Assembly: GCA_030998225.1 (NCBI GenBank)
Contig: JAPYXD010000695.1
Coordinates: forward strand, 1,159,001-1,223,000
Length of the DNA stretch: 64,000 bases
DNA from: Diplolepis rosae
Lineage: Eukaryota; Arthropoda; Insecta; Hymenoptera; Diplolepididae
Reading direction: 5' to 3'
In this document: positions 24,297 through 35,637 of the stretch, piece after piece
Position numbering within the stretch: the first letter of the stretch is position 1
Layout of the letters: every line of letters begins with the position of its first letter
Position numbers and translations under genes: made by a program
Notes under the pieces: generated by a model
Seen by the model: only the letters and a program-made list of their open reading frames with translations
Database searches by the model: none
What the model was told of the DNA's origin: nothing

Positions 24297-25500
24297 GTAA
24301 ATATGTTTTCAAATTAACCCCTACCGATGAAAATTCAACCCGAAATTCCAAGAAATTCTATTCATCTTGATCTGAATCAGAAAAAAAATTTACAATCGGA
24401 TCGATCCGGAAATCAAATTTCTTTAAAAATGCAAAATATTTCGAATACAGTAAAAAATACGCAAAACGTGACAAAATTTGTTGGATTTTTGAAATGCGGA
24501 GTTCCTATCAATTCTCTAACTAATCACTTTAGAAGAAAATTTAAAATTAAAAAAACTTTTGAAAATTAATTTTTCATACAAAAGTTCAAAATATTCCAAA
24601 AACGGTGGAACATACGCAAAAACTTAAAAAATTTTGGATTTTACTCACATACCCCTTACTAATTCCATCGAAAAAGTTTCAAAAAATCAAAATATTTCGT
24701 TTAGATTGATTCGATTTGATCATCCTTGTATTGCACGGATTGACTCGGTTCGGAATGTCAGGGAATGTCAGGAATTGGTTTGGAATTGCGCAAACTCGCG
24801 GGAACTTGCACCAGGGAAAGCTAATTTATAGACGCCATAATTTAAAGAGAAAACTGCCGTGATACCTTAAGAGTCTGAAAACACTAAAGTTGCATAGAGC
24901 TGTAAAGGGATAATGGAAATTCAGAAAAGTATTTACGAAGGACAAGAAAAAAAGTCAAGTACAAAAGCAATGCGACCCAGTGAGTTGCACCAAGACGAAT
25001 AAACGTGCATTGCATAGTGGGATGGCGCATTTCTGCTTTATCTAAGCAATATAATCCTTAGTTTATATTGAGACGAGGCAGTTAAACGGTACGAAGACTT
25101 TTATAGGCCTATGCGAATCCGCGCACTCACAGCGGTTATGACGCCCGTCGTGTTTCCACCTAAATACACACGTCAATCCTCGCGTATTTCGTGTACACGT
25201 TTATGTCGTTCTTATGAGCTCAAGCTTGCATTCGAAATCACCCACAGGAACTTTCTCGAAAACTTCACCTTCATAACAGAGATTACAGCAGTTTAGTAGT
25301 TTGCTTTCAAAAAAATAAGGGCTTTTTTAAGGAGACAATCTTATTCACTTTTAAAATACTAGAGTGTTGAGTATAAATGTTAATAAATTAAATATCTTTA
25401 TGAGGAAACTCGATTTTCACTAGCAAATAAAATAACATTCTATCATTGGACTTTAAACTTGTTTAATGTCGAAGAAAGAAAAAGGAAAACATATAAACTG
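24297..25500. other. unassigned, higher-GC part at 24850-25310
   Basis: No gene was recognised. The stretch 24940-25290 is richer in CG dinucleotides than its surroundings (ATGCGACCCAG, CCGCGCACTCAC, TTCGTGTACACG) and could be host exon or promoter DNA. The 61-codon plus frame at 25111-25296 is not like a known protein. Confidence 0.3.
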
Positions 25501-25507
25501 AATTTGA

Positions 25508-25870
25508 AATATTTTTTTTTCTGCTAGCGGGTAATAAAGTGCATTTTATTGCCCCTTGCGGGGCAAACAAATCTATTTTTCGTCCCCTCAGTAGGAAAAA
25601 AATCGTGTGAAGCACGAGAAAAACATCCATTTTACTTGTATGATTGTTGTCCGAGCAAAAAACCTCACACTCACAAAACAAACTTTTTTCTCTCTACTTG
25701 CACAATATACTATTTCCTACTAGCTTATCATAAATTTATCCATTTTCTTACCCGCTAGTAGAAAAAATACAATTTTCGACCTTCCAGTAGGAAAAAAATC
25801 GTATGCAACACGTGAAAAACATTTATTTTTCCCTCATTGCACAATATAATATTGTTCTACGAATTTGTAT
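25508..25870. repeat. repeat family S, two tandem partial copies
   Basis: A unit with CTAGCGGGTAATAAAGTGCA, CCTCAGTAGGAAAAAAATCG, CACGAGAAAAACAT and CACAATATACTATT occurs at 25525-25725 and again, shortened, at 25750-25860. A third copy lies at 32275-32490. Confidence 0.55.
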
Positions 25871-26275
25871 TGGGTGTCACTGAAAACCCCTTGGTAACAT
25901 TTTTCAGAAAAAATTCGCTAATTCGTTGTATTTTTCAAAATTCTTTTCACTGTATTAGATACGCTATTTTTATCTTTAATACTAAATTTAATTTTTGCTA
26001 ATTTTTGAATTCGTAACATTTTATGTCGTTATATTAAATCTGACATGTTGAATTTTTGCATTTCAACACAAAGTTTATATTCACCAACCTCAAAACCCGC
26101 TAATGGCTAATTTTGGGAAAAAGATCGCAACGCTAATGTAATTAATTTTTTGAAATTTTTTGATGTTGTACTGGATCCAACTTTGCTTAAAAATTCAGCT
26201 GTTAGTACTTCATCCATGTTTTTGGCCTATTTTTATGATTTTCGTCTTCATAATCAAGGTTTCCTTGACATTTCA

Positions 26276-26525
26276 CTCTCTAAGTCTGAATCAGTGATTT
26301 ACCTTTTCACTGAATCATCAGTGGAAACAATATTTTTCACTGTTAAATCAGTTAATTTTCACTGTTTAATTAGTAAAAAACAATTTTTTCTATTGTTAAA
26401 TCAGTTAATTTTCTCTGAAGTAATCAGTGAAATTTGACTGATTCGCAGTAATCTCTTTTTAGCTATTTGAATCAGTCAAATTTCACTGATAATCAGTAGA
26501 TTTTGACCGATTCATATTTAGAAAG
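26276..26525. mobile_element. MITE, CTCTCTAAG ends, CAGTGAA-rich
   Basis: Begins CTCTCTAAGTCTGAATCAGTG and ends TTCATATTTAGAAAG, approximate inverses. The interior repeats ATCAGTGAAA / TTTCACTGAT many times in both orientations. The open frame at 26150-26437 reads through it and is not a gene. Confidence 0.6.
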
Positions 26526-26529
26526 CATA

Positions 26530-27030
26530 ATGAACCCTAATAAATAAAATTGATGGCTGATGGTAAAAAAATGATGTACTTTTAATTCGGTCGTTATTCG
26601 TTTATTGTATTCAACGGTTAAAATACGCTAAATAGGTACACTGAATCCACGAACAGTAATTCGTGCATACATTTCGTACATTATTTGTCCCTCAGGATAT
26701 TTTCATCATCCCATGAGATGTAAGTCTTACATTGTCTTCTCTTGAAGTGCATCCTTATACAAGTGCAAGTGGTGAAAAATCTCATTCTCAATGCGATTAA
26801 GAATCTCTAGAAGTTAATTACAATAAAATGAGATCTGCATTGAAAATAATATAATTCTTTGATAGTGGATGTTCTCAAAAGCTGCACTCACACAGAAGTC
26901 CGCTTAGACGAACAATTAGAGCAGCTAACAAAAAATAGTACATAGCGTTATTACACATTTTTATTTCCTCGACTCATTTTTTTCGGAACGTTTGAAGTTA
27001 AAACATATGAATAAAACCCATCGTTTCAGT
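26530..27030. other. unassigned spacer
   Basis: No gene, RNA or repeat partner is recognised. Confidence 0.35.
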
Positions 27031-27031
27031 C

Positions 27032-27211
27032 CACAATGGGGCGAAATAAAAAAACGAATTTCAAAACATGCGTTCATTAATATAATTTGTTTATAAAATT
27101 CATTCACAATATTTATTTAATCCTGAACGTCCAAAAAAGAATCCGAAATCTGTTGAGAATTACGTTCTAAATATTATTTCGAACCTCCTTTTTCAATTTC
27201 GCCCCACTGTG
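27032..27211. mobile_element. MITE, CACAGTGGGGCGAAAT ends
   Basis: The left end CACAATGGGGCGAAAT and the right end (complement CACAGTGGGGCGAAAT) are inverted over 16 bp with one difference. The 180-bp interior is AT-rich without an ORF. The target duplication is unclear. Confidence 0.65.
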
Positions 27212-27751
27212 CAGCGGTTTCAATGAACAATTAAAATCGACAATTTTAACATTAAATAAGCTTTTATCTTTTCAATGAACATAACCTTATTATAAATATA
27301 TTTCAACAATAAAATACAATTAACCAAAACCATATAATAATTATTATTTTCCAAAAACTTTGAACTGTTCAAATTTTTGCAAAAATCTTTCGTTTTTTGA
27401 AATTTGTTTACAAAATAGTACATTATTAGTGTTTATTGTATCTTATTAAAAATGAAATTTGCACCAGGGAAAAGTACTCTTTTCGAAAGTCTAATAATAT
27501 TTTGATTTAGAAATATGTACATTTTAATACGAATGCTCTTTAAAAATGCGCTTGTTTTGATCAAATGTATTGACGTAATAAAATTGATAGATATAAATTC
27601 TATCAATTTTTCTGTCCAAGTATCATTTCACATAAAAATAGTTAAACAACAAATTCATTGCTTTTCGTTATTTACTAATCAAATACAATGATTGACATTG
27701 TTACCGCTTAACTTTTACAATTTGTAATCATACAGTTTTTCGTAATTGTAC
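27212..27751. other. unassigned AT-rich spacer
   Basis: Nothing recognised. Confidence 0.35.
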
Positions 27752-28691
27752 CCAATAATTGAGGCTTCGGATTCCATAACCGACGGAGCGCGTGGCCTAG
27801 TAGGCAAAAGAGGGGATACCGCAATGCGCGAACTTTAATTTCATTTAAATAAAAAGTTCGGAAAAATGATCAAAAAAACGTGACAGTACATGTTAAATGT
27901 CATTCCACATACTTTTTCTCCCATAAATTTTTGTGTCAGAACTCTAGTTTTTTTTATAATCGAAGAAAACCGTATTTTTTGAATGTACGAAATCAATCGA
28001 TTTTTTACAATCAACTCGCTGTTTTTCGTACAAATTTGTCCGGAATAGTCTGCAATTTTATCAACAGACTCAAAAAACCCTAGAGCTTTAGATGGTTATG
28101 CGGGAAAGTTGTTCAGCAGGCTTTTTAGGCAGCTTTTTGATACATTTTGAGATTTTTTAATCCTAAACTGCGGTCAGGATGGGAATTTCTTTAACTGCGT
28201 CCAAGCGCACCGATACCGTCAAGAGATATATCGATCGAACGCAGAGAAAGAGATGCACCCATGCCTAAAGCACGCGATTCGACAGAGTTGCAATACCATT
28301 TTTGCCAATTCGTTTTCTTTATTTATATCTGTTCTGTAAAAATGATTTAGAAACACTCTAGACGAATGGGAAGAAATGATATATATACGCTTTATATTGG
28401 CAATAATATAACAAAGTTTGATCATTTATCGTTAAATATACTTCAAAATAATCGTTATTACAGGTTTGGTAGTTACATATTGAACATTAGCTCAAAATTT
28501 GTCGAATTTTTGAGGGCTAATACATTTTGTAAGATAAATAGCCGAAATGTTCGTGAAAGTGGAAGACAAGCAACCTATTATTAAAAACATTTCATTTGAT
28601 ATATCAAAATTATATGAATCAAATATAATAGAATTATGATACTGATAATGTTATTTAATTGTTATTCGAATATTAATATTTTTTCGCAGAC

Positions 28692-28830
28692 TCAATAATA
28701 ATTTTTACCAAGTGTACTTTGTTTCTGGCTTTCTTGCCGATATTCCGGCTCTACTTTTCGGGATTCTTTGATCTTTTCCATCCAACTTGAGGATTTGTTT
28801 CTTGGGACATTTTCACGACCACAGTAATAA
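28692..28830 (-). pseudogene. decayed ORF inside the fold-back element
   Basis: From an ATG at about 28828 the minus strand reads MSQETNPQVGWKRSKNPEK, then a TAG, then SRNIGKKARNKV. The stop stands where Trp (TGG) would complete NPEKW-RN, a K/R-rich pattern reminiscent of the N-terminus of some insect transposon-associated proteins with a RNPxxWKRN motif. That resemblance is from memory of the motif only. The codon change needed is a single base. Downstream coding sequence is missing. It is listed as a relic of the element's own gene. Confidence 0.35.
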
Positions 28831-29429
28831 AACGATAATAATAAATAATAATAAACGAATTGGCACAAATGATGTTGCAACTCTGTCGAATCGCGTGCTC
28901 TCGGCATGGGTGCATCTCTTTTTCTTCGCGTTCGATCGATATTGGCAAAACAAACGTCCACCGCGGGCTTAGGGGCGCTGCTGCATGAAAACAATCATGG
29001 CTGCCGCAGGGCTTCGGCGTTCACGTATTTACTGTTGATCTGAATAGGACTTTTCAAATTACGTTTATCTGTAACTACTAAAAATGCTTTAGTTGTCGTT
29101 AAATACGTTATGCGAGTACGCACAAGCACTGCCTTTACGAGTAAAGTCCTTTCCTTTCCTGTGCTTCGTTGAGAATTCTATTTTCACGCTTATATTTATT
29201 TATGCACTTGTCACTTACTTTTTATGTTAACTATATATTTATTTGTCAAACAATTGATTAATTACTGCGTTACATTGTGAGCATCTGGCTTTAGTATAGT
29301 ATACACAATGCTGCGCGAAGCCCAACGGTAGCCATATTGATTAGTTCGCTTGTCGACCACCAGGTCTCGCATTGCAAGTTTGAATTGCCAATATCTCTTG
29401 ACGGTATCTGTGCGCTTGGACGCAGTTAA

Positions 29430-29992
29430 GGGGGTCTCCTCATCAGTCAGCTTAAAAAAATCAATTTTTTTTTTCTTGCTTCAATCGTTAGAATTATTAT
29501 CTGAGAATATTCTTTCAAAGTTTCAAAGTATAGCTGATTAACATCTCATGTCTGTAAGTTTCCTTTCAATTTGTATTAAAAAATCTCTTTTTACAATGTT
29601 ATTAACGCACTTACTGCTAAAAAAAGGCCGAAAAATCGAGTACTTTTATTAAAAAATGACTAAAATATTCAAATTTCAACTTTCAATCACCATAATAGAC
29701 TATACTGTGCACAAAAGCCTTCCGAATAAGGAAGTATTTTAATTTTTTGTTTCAGGTAAAAATTACGGGCTGAATTTTTCACGGAGTTTGAGTTGTCCGC
29801 GGCGAGCTGCTGCGCGAGATTGTTTATAAATCCGCCATTTTTATTTATTTTGACATTCAAAAAACTTTTTATTGTTGAATAAATATATGTTCAAAGATGC
29901 GCAAAAGATCATTTGTTTCTCTTGCTGTTTTCATGTTTTAAAAAAATTCTAAAAAATCACCTTTTTTATGAGCCACTGATGAGGAGACCCCC
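29430..29992. mobile_element. 563-bp element with TTAA duplication
   Basis: Begins GGGGGTCTCCTCATCAGT and ends with its inverse CTGATGAGGAGACCCCC. TTAA stands on both sides (29426-29429, 29993-29996). The opposite arm of the host fold-back keeps the uninterrupted site with a single TTAA (near 28190), which proves the duplication. TTAA targets are typical of piggyBac and Kolobok transposons. The G-rich terminus fits piggyBac's usual CCY start poorly, so Kolobok-like is a reasonable alternative. There is no ORF for a transposase. Confidence 0.85.
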
Positions 29993-30539
29993 TTAAGGAA
30001 ATTCCCATCCTGTCCGCAGTTTTCGATTAAAAAATCTCAAAATGTATTAAAAAACTGCATAAAAAGCCTGCTGAACAATTTTCTCGCTGAAAGTTCTCAC
30101 AACTCTAAACTTCCTCGCATACTTTTTTTCTTTGAAGATGAAAAATGAGAATTTTTCCAGCCGCAGCTGTTATAATAGAAATTATTAGCAAATTGAGAAT
30201 TTTTTCATGTTGAACATAACCATCTGAAGCTCTAGGGTTTTTTGAGTCTGTTGATAAAATTGCAGACTATTCCGGACAAATTTGTACGAAAAACAGCCAG
30301 TTGACTATAAAAAATCGATTGATTTCGTACATTAAAAAAAAAACTAGAGGTCTAACACAAAAATTTATGGGAGAAAAAGTATGTGGAATGACATTTAACA
30401 TGTACTGCCACGTTTTTTTGATCATTTTTCCGAATTTTTTATTTAAATGTAAAAAGGAGTTCACACATTGTGGTATGCCCTGTTTTGCCTACTAGGGCAT
30501 ACGCTCCGTCGGTTATGGAATCCGAAGCCTCAATTGGGG

Positions 30540-31450
30540 ACGATTATTTTCAAATTAATTGAATTCTTCGATTCCGATTGAAATTTCGTTGAGAACTTTC
30601 TTCCTTACTCCTTTCTTAGCGTATACCCTTATATAGGTAGTTTACAGTATGTTTAAACGTTAATTTTTAAAAAAATATGGCGACAATATATGAGTTTAAA
30701 AAGGTAAAGAGGTGAATTGTGACGCCCGAGCCAAAAGTAGAACACTCAGTCATTCCAAAGACTATGTCTCGTTAGAAAATTAGTTCATCAAAATTGATGA
30801 CGACAAGAAAAGAAAAATATAAAGGAAGGGCTTATAAATATAGAAAAGATGAAATGAACTATATGTACTTTAGAACATAGATTCCCTCTGATGAGGAGAA
30901 CCCTGGAAATGGAGCAAAAATAAAAAAACAATATAAACAACATAAAACAATGTATATTGGCTAAAAACTTATCATACAGTATTTAAAATTTTTATGAATT
31001 AAACAACTAAAACATATATAAATGATTATAGGATTACTGTAGCGATTGCATATTTACTGTAACTGAACATCATTGCCTTTAGGCTTGATTTTTGAGAGCA
31101 CCTAAAATTTTGAACGTATTCGTTCACCGAAAATTTTTCTAAAAGAAAGGTTTTCTCTTTTCTTGACGTACCACAAATTCCATCTAAAAAAAAAGATACT
31201 TTCAAGCCCAATTAGTCTAGAATGATCTTAAAGGGAAAAATGTGTTCGCACTTTTGGTTTGGTACGTAAAATAAACCCACCAAAAGTCCATGTAACAAAT
31301 TTTAGGTAGTCTAACGATCAGTGTTCGTTGCTTCCTCAAAATAAAGAACGTCTCTCGTATATCCAAACACACAATGAACAAACACGCCAATACACACATT
31401 CAAGCTCTCACATAAACGTGTATACAAATGCTCGCAAAGAATCTCGGAAT
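30540..31450. other. unassigned stretch
   Basis: No gene recognised. Two short minus-strand frames (31026-31211, 31217-31399) have no known relatives and no splice-site support. Confidence 0.35.
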
Positions 31451-31451
31451 G

Positions 31452-32171
31452 ATCCCGTGTGGAAAAGTTTCATTGCAGTCTAATGTCGGATCTGGCCCAG
31501 ATCTGGATATTTCAAGATCGTTTAGTCTAGAAGATCTAGCCTGTCCTAAATCTGGTGAAGGCTAGCCTTCCACAACATAAAAATTCCTAAGTATCAATGA
31601 CAAATTTTTTTCTCTATCTAAAGAAAATTGACATGGTGTTTGAAATGATCCAAAATAAGGGATCATCACTACTAAAAAAAAGTTTTTTCTTCCTTATCGC
31701 CTAATGGTCTAGTCTGGCCCAGATATCTCGCTAGCTAGCGCAGTATCTGATATAAAAATTTCTAAGTATCTATCACCTACATTTTTTTCAATATTTGAAA
31801 AAATAATTCTAGGGTGTCTAAGATGATCCAAAAAAGGAGTCATATCATTGCTAAACAAAATTTTCTCACTTATTATCTTATGTTAAACAAATTCGACCCA
31901 TTTCCCTTCCCCCTGCTTTACATCCATTTTTATTATAATAATTCTTTTATTCACCTTGCCTAATTATCTTCTAACAAGATACAGTATAGAGTCTAACTAG
32001 TGTCTTAATAGCCGCTAGCTTGCATCTTGCTAGATTGTCAAGCTGAAGAATTTACAAAAGTGTTACAGTTCTGGCTAGCCGCTAGCTAGAACGCTTAGTC
32101 TACGCCAGATCTGAGTCTAGACGGTCTAGTCTGTATCCAGACCTTGGCCAGAAGATTTTTCTACACGGGAT
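31452..32171. mobile_element. 720-bp element, ATCCCGTGTGGAAAA ends
   Basis: The left end ATCCCGTGTGGAAAA and the right end (complement ATCCCGTGTAGAAAA) are inverted. Just inside, both ends carry diverged TCTGG(C)CCAGATCTGGAT / TCTAGACGGTCTAGT motifs repeated many times. No clear target duplication and no ORF. Confidence 0.65.
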
Positions 32172-32274
32172 GGAGGGTCAAACCCATTTTTGCAATCTGT
32201 CGCTGGTAAATGAACTTTATACAAATAAAAATGATTAGAACGTATTTATATATGTTATTCACTAGTGTAATAGT

Positions 32275-32490
32275 GTTTTTTAACTAACGGGTTATAAAGT
32301 GTATTTTATTGTCCCTTGTGGGTCAAATAAATCCACTTTTTGATCCTTCAGCAGAAAAAAAATTGTTTGTAACACGGTAAAAACATTTATTTTACTCGTG
32401 TGATTGCTGCCCTCGCTTTTGCTCGGGCATTAAACTTCTCACTCAAATAATAAACTTTTTTTTCCCTAGTTGCACAATATACTATTACTT
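32275..32490. repeat. repeat family S, single copy
   Basis: CTAACGGGTTATAAAGTGTA, CCTTCAGCAGAAAAAAAATTG, CCCTCGCTTTTGCTCGGGC and CACAATATACTATTAC occur in the same order as in 25508-25870. The GC hairpin is shared with 15659-15676. Confidence 0.55.
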
Positions 32491-32491
32491 T

Positions 32492-33507
32492 TTATCTGAC
32501 TAAAGTAAATTACGTAAAAATCCGTTACTCTGTTTGATTGACCACCATTCGATTCCGAAATATTGTATTTTCTGTACATCTGGCTTCGTATACACGTAAT
32601 TAACAATGGAACGAAAATTTGATACAACTTTAGGCTTATATATAGTCTCTAAAATAACGTTCAAAAGGTTTAACTAAGCGTCTCCTGGGGAGTTAGATTA
32701 AACATGACTTTTCCATTCTAGTATCACAATAAATAAAAAAACAAATCTTTAAATCGACTTGGATGTGGTACAAGTTTGTATTCCAGCGTTTTGTATGTTA
32801 CACCATATCTTGTACTTCTTTCTCATTCGTTTGCGCTTTCTTCTACCACTTTTCACATTTTTATGATTTCGCTTCTCTATACATTTAACTGTGGTCGACA
32901 CTTCCTGCTATCGCTTTATCACGGGACAGCTCTTCTTTTCAGCCAGACGAATAATTTCGTCCTCCTTGCTCTTACCACTTCCGGTACAACTGGTGGTGCG
33001 GCCCAATTCGATTTTATTTTATATAAAAATTAACCCATTCAAAACAGAACTCAAAAATGTGAAAACTTATTCTTCCTTTTGGGACCAAATGTCTTTCTTT
33101 CGCGATAAACAAATTCAATGTGAATTAAACTCCTTTCATATAGATTACATAGTACAAATTATGTATATGTATATGTATATGTATAAGGGAGCAATCTGAG
33201 AAATTCAAAAATGATTTTTTTAATTTCAAATCTTTTTAAATATTTTTGAATATCTAGATGAAGAAAGATAATGGCAAGAAGTTATTTAAAGTAACTTAAA
33301 TCTGTGGCGTTTCTGTGTGTGCTTTATATAAAAAATTTTGTTTACTCTCGCAACATACGATGCTTCTGGATTATATCCATCATTCACGAAGTTTTTGAAT
33401 GACTTATTATTAATTCTTAAAAATTGTTGTTAGTCAACTCAACGCTTCGCATTAGCGATACTGTTTAAAGGAACTTGTACTTTCGGAATAACGATGGATT
33501 TCGGGCT
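32492..33507. other. unassigned, probable 3' flank of a minus-strand gene
   Basis: 32760-33010 is less AT-rich and open in two plus frames (85 and 102 codons) with no known relatives. A (TATATG)n run lies at 33160-33186. If the exon at 33508-33609 is real, its 3' UTR lies immediately below 33508. Confidence 0.3.
33160..33186. repeat. ATATGT microsatellite
   Basis: Four to five tandem copies of TATATG, read directly. Confidence 0.85.
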
Positions 33508-33609
33508 TCAGATAACGAAGTCGTTTTCCGTTTTTAATTCGGTTCGATTTTCTTCTTTGGATTCAGCCACTTTGCAGTCTCCATGCAACGAGTCACTTGT
33601 TAGGCTAAT
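33508..33609 (-). CDS. candidate terminal coding exon of an unidentified gene
   Basis: On the minus strand a pyrimidine-rich tract ending in TTTTGATTTCAG (a good splice acceptor at 33610-33611) is followed by 33 open codons and TGA. The peptide begins ISLTSDSLHGDCKVAESKEE and ends ELKTENDFVI. It is charged, low in Phe/Tyr/Leu runs and unlike the A/T-driven chance frames nearby. The hydrophobic C-terminus DFVI could be a PDZ ligand, but that is a guess. The parent gene is not recognised. Upstream exons must lie at higher coordinates; 35347-35409 is one candidate. An RNA alignment would settle it. Confidence 0.4.
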   Translation of the reverse strand: MSLTSDSLHGDCKVAESKEENRTELKTENDFVI

Positions 33610-33611
33610 CT

Positions 33612-34420
33612 GAAATCAAAATAAAAGAGATAATTATTATAACGAGAACTAGTAAACATAGAAGTCTTTTGAATTGAATAATATTTTTTTAAATAAACCA
33701 ACATTCGTTCAAATTAACTTAGTATTCCCGCATATCCAAAAAGAATTTGGTTGAATTAAATATATTTTTGATAAAATTAAAATTTTTAAATATTAAAACG
33801 TTTGATATTTATTTTCCCTTTTGATGAGATAATATATGTACAATTTTAATGAAAAAATCAAATTTATGAACAAAAGTAGAAAATCATGAAAGTTTAAACA
33901 AAAAATATTCAACCGAGTATCTCCAGTAAAATAAAAACTTCAAATTCTTAATTTTTTAAATATAATACTTCTTTAAATGTAGTAATCTTAACATCTGTGA
34001 TGATTGAATTGGCATGGGGTCATAAATTTATCACTGTGGGTCAATAAAAAAACATGTACCAGAACATGTCTTACAATAATCTTAACATCCTTTAATCTTA
34101 TAATATTCTACTCATTTTCAAGGCATCTAATCTGATTTTTCAAGGACAAATTTTACTATCTATCAATACTACATTCTTTAAGAAAATTTTGATGTAGAAA
34201 ATATATAAATTAATGAAATTAGAAATTGAAGTGCAATAAGTTTTTAAATTGATAAAATAGATTTATAAAAAATTACACAACGATGACAGAAATTACAATT
34301 TATGAATTCACAAATATCTTTTTCATTCTTGATTGTCTAAAATATTTAAATCCTATGATTTACTATTTTATGTTCATGACATATTCATGACATTCTGAAT
34401 GTTTTTACAGAAATGATTTC
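33612..34420. other. AT-rich stretch, possible intron
   Basis: No repeat or exon is recognised. It would be intron if the exon at 33508-33609 is real. Confidence 0.3.
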
Positions 34421-34423
34421 AAA

Positions 34424-34679
34424 TTAATTAGTTGAGTTTGAAATTTTTGCAAGTGCCTACATTATCGGAGGATCACTAGTCGCTTATCAGATAGGATACG
34501 TTGTCAACAGGTGTCCTCGTAGACAATTTCAAACTCTTATATCGCAAATAATGTAAATAAATTCAAATATTAAAGAATTCGAAATCTTTCTGTGGAAAAA
34601 AATCGAAAGACCTGGGCTCGAATCCCAGCGCAGTCGAGGGCGTCTTTTTTTCCACAGAAAGATTTCAAATTCTTTAATT
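34424..34679. repeat. repeat family R1, copy c, reverse orientation
   Basis: Starts TTAATTAGTTGAGTTTGAAA and ends TTTCAAATTCTTTAAT. It contains GCCTACATTATCGGAGGATC and TCCTCGTAGACAATTTCAAA. The part 34566-34679 is a hairpin: TCTTTCTGTGGAAAAAAA and its inverse enclose only the T-arm/B-box half of the tRNA-like core (GGCTCGAATCCCAGCGCAG). Clear duplications were not found. Confidence 0.65.
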
Positions 34680-34689
34680 GTTTTTAGAA

Positions 34690-35340
34690 AAAAAATTTAT
34701 TTCCTTTGCATCAAGAATATCATAATGTTAAAATTATTTTACTTCGATATTGATGTATCTAATAATGTAATACCGCTATCTGTTTTCAAAGAAAGAAAAA
34801 GTATTTCCGACAGATGTAATCTGTCTTACCTCGTATAGAATCTTGTACAGAAAGTACTTCTTGTAATTTTATCTTTCCTATATATTTACGTTTTTCCGTC
34901 GATAGCAGTCAGTTCTTTCGTTAATTAGTTTCAAACGAGAGTTCTAAAAAAGCCGGTTTAAGAGCAGGAAAACAGAGAGCAAGACCGGAAATAACGATCA
35001 TAATGTAAAGTTATGTCAGGCAGATATTACATTTTTCATGTGAGAAGTTTAGCATTGAGAGTACCCGCAAAAGTATTGTCATGGAGGGTTAAAAGATATG
35101 CGACAAAGGACGAATAAGATGAAGATAGATGAAAAGGATTAAGAGAAGGACGAGGCCGAGAACGAAGAAAATCTGAGGATCTAGGTAGTAGAGGGCGAGA
35201 GCAGAAACGTATAATATTATGTTCGCCAAAGCAATGTTACCAACTTGAGAACTGGCGAACTAGCCGACAGTAAAATCCATTTTATGTCTCTCTCGTAAAG
35301 TCAGTCAAATGAAACCCGGACTTAGTTTTCATACGTGCAC
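34690..35340. other. unassigned, mixed composition
   Basis: From about 34950 the sequence becomes richer in G and A (AAGACCGGAAATAACG, GAAGGACGAGGCCGAGAACG) without repeat partners in the window. This is compatible with host UTR or promoter DNA. No ORF is recognised. Confidence 0.3.
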
Positions 35341-35346
35341 TCACCG

Positions 35347-35409
35347 CACCGACGCTCACCGAGACCAGACCAGGCGAGACACCCCGTTTCCTTTTCCTGC
35401 CCACCATAT
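35347..35409 (-). CDS. possible first coding exon (weak)
   Basis: In a locally GC-rich block the minus strand has an ATG followed by MVGRKRKRGVSPGLVSVSVG and then GCG, with a splice donor GTGAGTGC directly after it. The exon ends in phase 0 and the candidate terminal exon at 33508-33609 also begins in phase 0, so the two could join. There is a one-in-three chance of that agreement by accident, and an alternative donor (GTGAGC) lies 15 bases earlier. No family is recognised. Confidence 0.2.
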
Positions 35410-35500
35410 ATTCCCGGGTCACGACTTCTTTTTCCGCGGGTTCTAATCTTCGAGACCCAAGAAGAAGTAAACCGTTCCTGACTCTCTGTCTGAGAGGCGT
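35410..35500. promoter_or_regulatory. GC-rich block, possible promoter or 5' UTR
   Basis: TTCCCGGGTCACGACTTC, TTCCGCGGGTTC and neighbours form the most GC-rich non-repeat block nearby. It lies directly upstream of the weak minus-strand exon. No TATA box is obvious. Confidence 0.2.
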
Positions 35501-35637
35501 TATGACAGGTTGTTAAATGGAACGGTAGCGAGATCTTGGCACTGATAATTTTTCGCTAACCACTTTATAGTCTGGAGCTAAATTGTTAATAAAATTAATT
35601 TATTGAAGACATATGTTGATATTGATAGTTGGCTTTA

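Larger units (their letters stand above)
27752..30538. mobile_element. 2.8-kb fold-back transposon with nested insertion
   Basis: The first ~500 bp (from TTGAGGCTTCGGATTCCATA to GACGGTATC-type sequence near 28235) are mirrored by the last part (30538 back to about 29385). The left arm runs through to about 28340 and pairs with 28855-28950 for the segment TCGATCGAACGC..GAGATGCACCC. The right arm is interrupted by a 563-bp element at 29430-29992. The inner region carries a decayed coding segment (28690-28840, minus) and a weaker inverted pair at 28975-29370 (CATGGCTGCCG..GGGCTTCG). It is probably a deleted or decayed autonomous transposon, superfamily not recognised. Confidence 0.75.

Noticed and set aside
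28751..28994. 100- and 65-codon overlapping frames
   Set aside because: Only the short MSQETNPQ segment looks coding; the rest of these frames comes from the inverted leader of the fold-back element.
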